Shown: positions 6,053 to 7,844 of the stretch, in pieces
Position numbering within the stretch: the first letter of the stretch is position 1
Layout of the letters: every line of letters starts with the position of its first letter
DNA from: Pseudobdellovibrionaceae bacterium
GTDB lineage: Bacteria; Bdellovibrionota; Bdellovibrionia; Bdellovibrionales; JAMPXM01
DNA: 7,844 nucleotides
NCBI GenBank assembly: GCA_016791465.1
Contig: JAEUWE010000451.1
Location: 1 to 7,844 of the forward strand
Direction: 5' to 3'
Notes under the pieces: model-generated
The model's input: the letters and a program-made list of their open reading frames with translations, nothing else
Database searches by the model: none
Told to the model about the DNA's origin: nothing
Position numbers and translations under genes: made by a program

Positions 6053-7100
6053 AATCACTCAACCAACACAGAACAAAACTCAGAGTAAGCAGCGACTTGG
6101 CCGTGGTTTGGGTAGTCTTCTCGGTGCTGCCGTTGAAACTCCGAGCGAAGCGGTTGCGACGGCGCCTGCAGCCGTTGCCTCTGCCGTTCCATCGCCAGTT
6201 GCTGCCGAGCCAACTCAAGTCATCGTTCAGAATGTTCCGGATGAAGTTCGTATTTGGCAGATCCCGATCGAGAAATTGAAGCCAAACACCCAGCAGCCCC
6301 GTCAGGTTTTTGAGGACCAACCGCTTCGTGAGCTTTCAGCCTCTATTAAAGAGCAGGGTATTCTTCAGCCGATCACTGCACGTCGCATGGCGGAGGGAGA
6401 GTTTGAGATCATCGCGGGTGAGCGTCGTTGGCGTGCAGCTCAGATGGCGGGCCTAAAGGAAGTCCCGGTTATTCTCAAAACAGCGGATCAGCAGAAGACG
6501 CTTGAGTGGGCCATTCTTGAGAACATTCAGCGCGCCGATCTCAATCCAATCGAAGAGTCTGAGGCGTACGATGTCTTGATGAAAGAGTATGGGATGACTC
6601 AGGCTCAAGTCGCCGACCGTTTAGGGAAAGAGCGTTCGACAGTAGCGAATGCTCTACGCCTTCTCGTGCTACCGCCCGAGGTCAAATTAATGGTTGGTGG
6701 CGGATCCCTTTCCGCTGGTCATGCAAAAGTTCTTTTGGGTCTGGACTCGATGTCTGAGCAAATTGCACTGGCCAAGGAAACAGTCCGCGACAAACTATCG
6801 GTCCGAGCACTTGAGCGAAAAGTGAGTGAAAAGAAAGCCGTTATGGCCCGCCCCCATGGCGCCACGGTCTCCGTTGGAACTGCGAATGTCTCAAGTAAAT
6901 TGGTCGAGGCGTTGGCCTCTGAACTTCAGAAATTAATCGGAACGCGCGTCGTTATTGACTATGCAGACCGCCGCGGCAAACTGAGTGTCTATTTTCACTC
7001 GGACGAACAGCTGACAGAGATTGTCGAAAGGATGCGTCGAGGATGGGCGAAGTCGAATCCGGTAAAACCAGAAAATCCGATCGGATCTTCCCGAGCCTGA
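6045..7100 (+). CDS. parB: Chromosome partitioning protein ParB (Spo0J), parS-binding CTPase clamp
   Basis: ParB binds parS, hydrolyses CTP, and slides as a clamp to build the partition complex that ParA pulls. The product has 351 residues, longer than the 282 of B. subtilis Spo0J. The N-terminal basic LGRGLGSLLG segment (18-27) is the peptide that stimulates ParA. A linker rich in Ala, Pro and Val follows (28-63). The CTP-binding ParB_N domain has NTQQPR (81-86) and GERRWRA (125-131). Next comes the helix-turn-helix, TQAQVADRL to STVANALRLL (185-207), then LSAGHAK (222-228). A C-terminal dimerisation domain spans about 280-333. Everything needed for function appears present. It overlaps parA by 8 nt and the bactofilin gene by 58 nt, so the three are probably cotranscribed. 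Its targets are the two parS sites upstream. Confidence 0.96.
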   Translation: MPEITQPTQNKTQSKQRLGRGLGSLLGAAVETPSEAVATAPAAVASAVPSPVAAEPTQVIVQNVPDEVRIWQIPIEKLKPNTQQPRQVFEDQPLRELSASIKEQGILQPITARRMAEGEFEIIAGERRWRAAQMAGLKEVPVILKTADQQKTLEWAILENIQRADLNPIEESEAYDVLMKEYGMTQAQVADRLGKERSTVANALRLLVLPPEVKLMVGGGSLSAGHAKVLLGLDSMSEQIALAKETVRDKLSVRALERKVSEKKAVMARPHGATVSVGTANVSSKLVEALASELQKLIGTRVVIDYADRRGKLSVYFHSDEQLTEIVERMRRGWAKSNPVKPENPIGSSRA

Positions 7101-7447
7101 CGTCTGACGAAGCACTGACCGATGGGCGCCTCACGGCGCTCCTCGATGAGGGGGCGTCATTTGAGGGAAAGCTCTCTTTTGAGGGCGTCGTCCGAATCGG
7201 TGGAAACTTTCGTGGCGAGATTTTTACGCGCGACACTCTCGTGATCAATCCGGGAGCCACGGTTGAGGCTGAGGTTGAGGCGGACATCGTCGTGATCTCC
7301 GGAACGTTTGTAGGCAGTGTTTCTGCGCGAAAAAGAGTCATCATGCACCCGCCTGCTATTTTTAGAGGCACCGTAACGACGCCGAGCCTAAGAATCGATG
7401 AAGGTGTTACTTTCGAAGGTGCGTCATATATGCCGAAAGAGTCGTGA
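7043..7447 (+). CDS. Bactofilin (DUF583 beta-helix polymer)
   Basis: Bactofilins polymerise without nucleotide into filaments or membrane-associated patches that position other proteins. The 134-residue product has a charged, probably disordered N-terminal arm (1-30), then the beta-helical core with its repeating hydrophobic/glycine pattern: GKLSFEGVVRIGGNFRGEI (42-60), NPGATVEAEVEAD, ISGTFVGSVSA, HPPAIFRGTVTTPSLRIDEG and FEG, followed by a short tail. No transmembrane segment is visible. The start lies 58 nt inside parB and no other ATG, GTG or TTG in the frame is convincing. The Shine-Dalgarno is weak: GAAAGG at 7026-7031 is 11 nt away and the nearer GAGG has no spacer, so translation probably depends on parB. 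In Myxococcus, bactofilins near parAB organise the ParABS machinery; a similar role here is an inference from position. Confidence 0.92.
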   Translation: MGEVESGKTRKSDRIFPSLTSDEALTDGRLTALLDEGASFEGKLSFEGVVRIGGNFRGEIFTRDTLVINPGATVEAEVEADIVVISGTFVGSVSARKRVIMHPPAIFRGTVTTPSLRIDEGVTFEGASYMPKES

Positions 7448-7455
7448 TTCCTGCC

Positions 7456-7485
7456 TTGACCGCAATCTTGGCGCAGTGCTACTCA
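7456..7485 (+). promoter_or_regulatory. Possible promoter of the atp operon
   Basis: TTGACC (7456-7461) is a good -35 match, and TGC-TACTCA (7477-7485) could be an extended -10 with an 18-nt spacer, but the -10 matches the consensus at only two bases. It lies in the 81-bp gap before the atp gene. This is a weak call. Confidence 0.25.
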
Positions 7486-7500
7486 AAGCCGCTACTCAAA
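7478..7500. repeat. Two direct copies of GCTACTCAAA in the atp leader
   Basis: The 10-bp sequence GCTACTCAAA occurs at 7478-7487 and 7491-7500, a period of 13 bp. The first copy overlaps the weak candidate -10 region. It may be chance or a local duplication. Confidence 0.6.
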
Positions 7501-7528
7501 CAGGGCTTGTCGGCCAAGGTTCGTCACT

Positions 7529-7844
7529 ATGGAACTGCTGAAATCTCTCGGTATCAACAGCACGTTGTGGATTCACGTCGCATGCTTTGCTGTCGCGTAT
7601 CTTTCTCTCTCTAATTTTCTTTTCAAACCTTATGCAAAGGCTCTCCGCGAGCGCGAGTCGCGCACAGTCGGTAACGAAGAGCGCGCAACACGCATGCTCA
7701 ACGAAGCGGTTGAGATCAATACCGAGTACGAACAGAAGGCGAAATCGGTTTCGGCTGCGATTCGTACGGAGTACGACAAGTCGAGAGCTGAAGCTTTGCA
7801 TGAGTACGACAAAGTGGTGACCCAAGCGCGAGCAGAGGCCGCTA
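7529..7844 (+). CDS. atpF: ATP synthase F0 subunit b or b' (3' end missing)
   Basis: This subunit is the membrane-anchored peripheral stalk that holds F1 against rotation. The ATG at 7529 is preceded by AAGG at 7516-7519 with 9-nt spacing. The visible 105 residues start with a short leader and one hydrophobic membrane segment (about 12-32), ending in NFLFKPYAKALRERE, the familiar F..P..K.L..R pattern where subunit b leaves the membrane. A long, highly charged helix without prolines follows (from about residue 36), with the alternating charged and alanine pattern of the b dimer. The reading frame is open at the window edge. Bdellovibrionota and relatives may carry both b and b' genes in tandem, and I cannot tell which this is. 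It follows the bactofilin gene after 81 bp and probably begins the atp operon. Confidence 0.87.
   Translation, partial: MELLKSLGINSTLWIHVACFAVAYLSLSNFLFKPYAKALRERESRTVGNEERATRMLNEAVEINTEYEQKAKSVSAAIRTEYDKSRAEALHEYDKVVTQARAEAA

Noticed and set aside
7496..7825. Leftward frames opposite the atp gene
   Set aside because: The rightward frame encodes a clear F0 b-type subunit; the opposite frames are shadows with no ribosome site or domain character.
1..7844. Replication origin within the window
   Set aside because: The gene neighbourhood is origin-proximal, but I saw no DnaA-box cluster (TTATNCACA) or AT-rich unwinding element; the origin is probably outside the window.

Overview
The window is 7.8 kb of densely packed bacterial chromosome with about 50% GC by eye. 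All genes read rightward except one. The order is jag(khpB)-mnmE-mnmG-rsmG, then parS, a small leftward lipoprotein gene, a second parS, parA-parB, a bactofilin gene and the first ATP-synthase F0 b-type gene. The jag to parAB order is the classic neighbourhood of a chromosomal replication origin. The bactofilin between parB and the atp genes, together with the GC level, points to a Bdellovibrio-like member of the Bdellovibrionota (former Deltaproteobacteria). This placement is inferred from gene order and protein character, not from a search.

Left block (1-4510): the 3' part of jag, an RNA-binding KH/R3H protein that is cut by the window edge, then mnmE, mnmG and rsmG in one tightly coupled run (4-nt overlap, 5-nt gap, 38-nt overlap). 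MnmE and MnmG form the complex that modifies the wobble uridine of certain tRNAs. RsmG methylates 16S rRNA. All three look intact and keep their key residues.

Middle block (4511-5242): two identical perfect 16-bp palindromes, TGTTCCACGTGGAACA, are parS-type ParB loading sites 611 bp apart. They bracket one leftward gene for a 184-residue coiled-coil lipoprotein that I do not recognise. The second parS lies between two copies of a 13-bp direct repeat with a 52-bp period. Next to it is a compact parA control region with a plausible sigma70 promoter and two inverted repeats. This block is the least ordinary part of the window.

Right block (5243-7844): parA is best started at a GTG with a strong Shine-Dalgarno sequence. 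It overlaps parB by 8 nt, and parB overlaps the bactofilin gene by 58 nt, so segregation ATPase, CTPase clamp and a cytoskeletal polymer are probably made from one transcript. After an 81-bp gap, the atp operon begins with an F0 b/b' subunit that runs off the end.

The window therefore holds a complete ParABS locus (ATPase, clamp, two loading sites) physically tied to a bactofilin and to an uncharacterised envelope lipoprotein. The housekeeping genes are conventional. No mobile element, CRISPR array, tRNA or rRNA was seen, and no gene-free stretch exceeds 150 bp.
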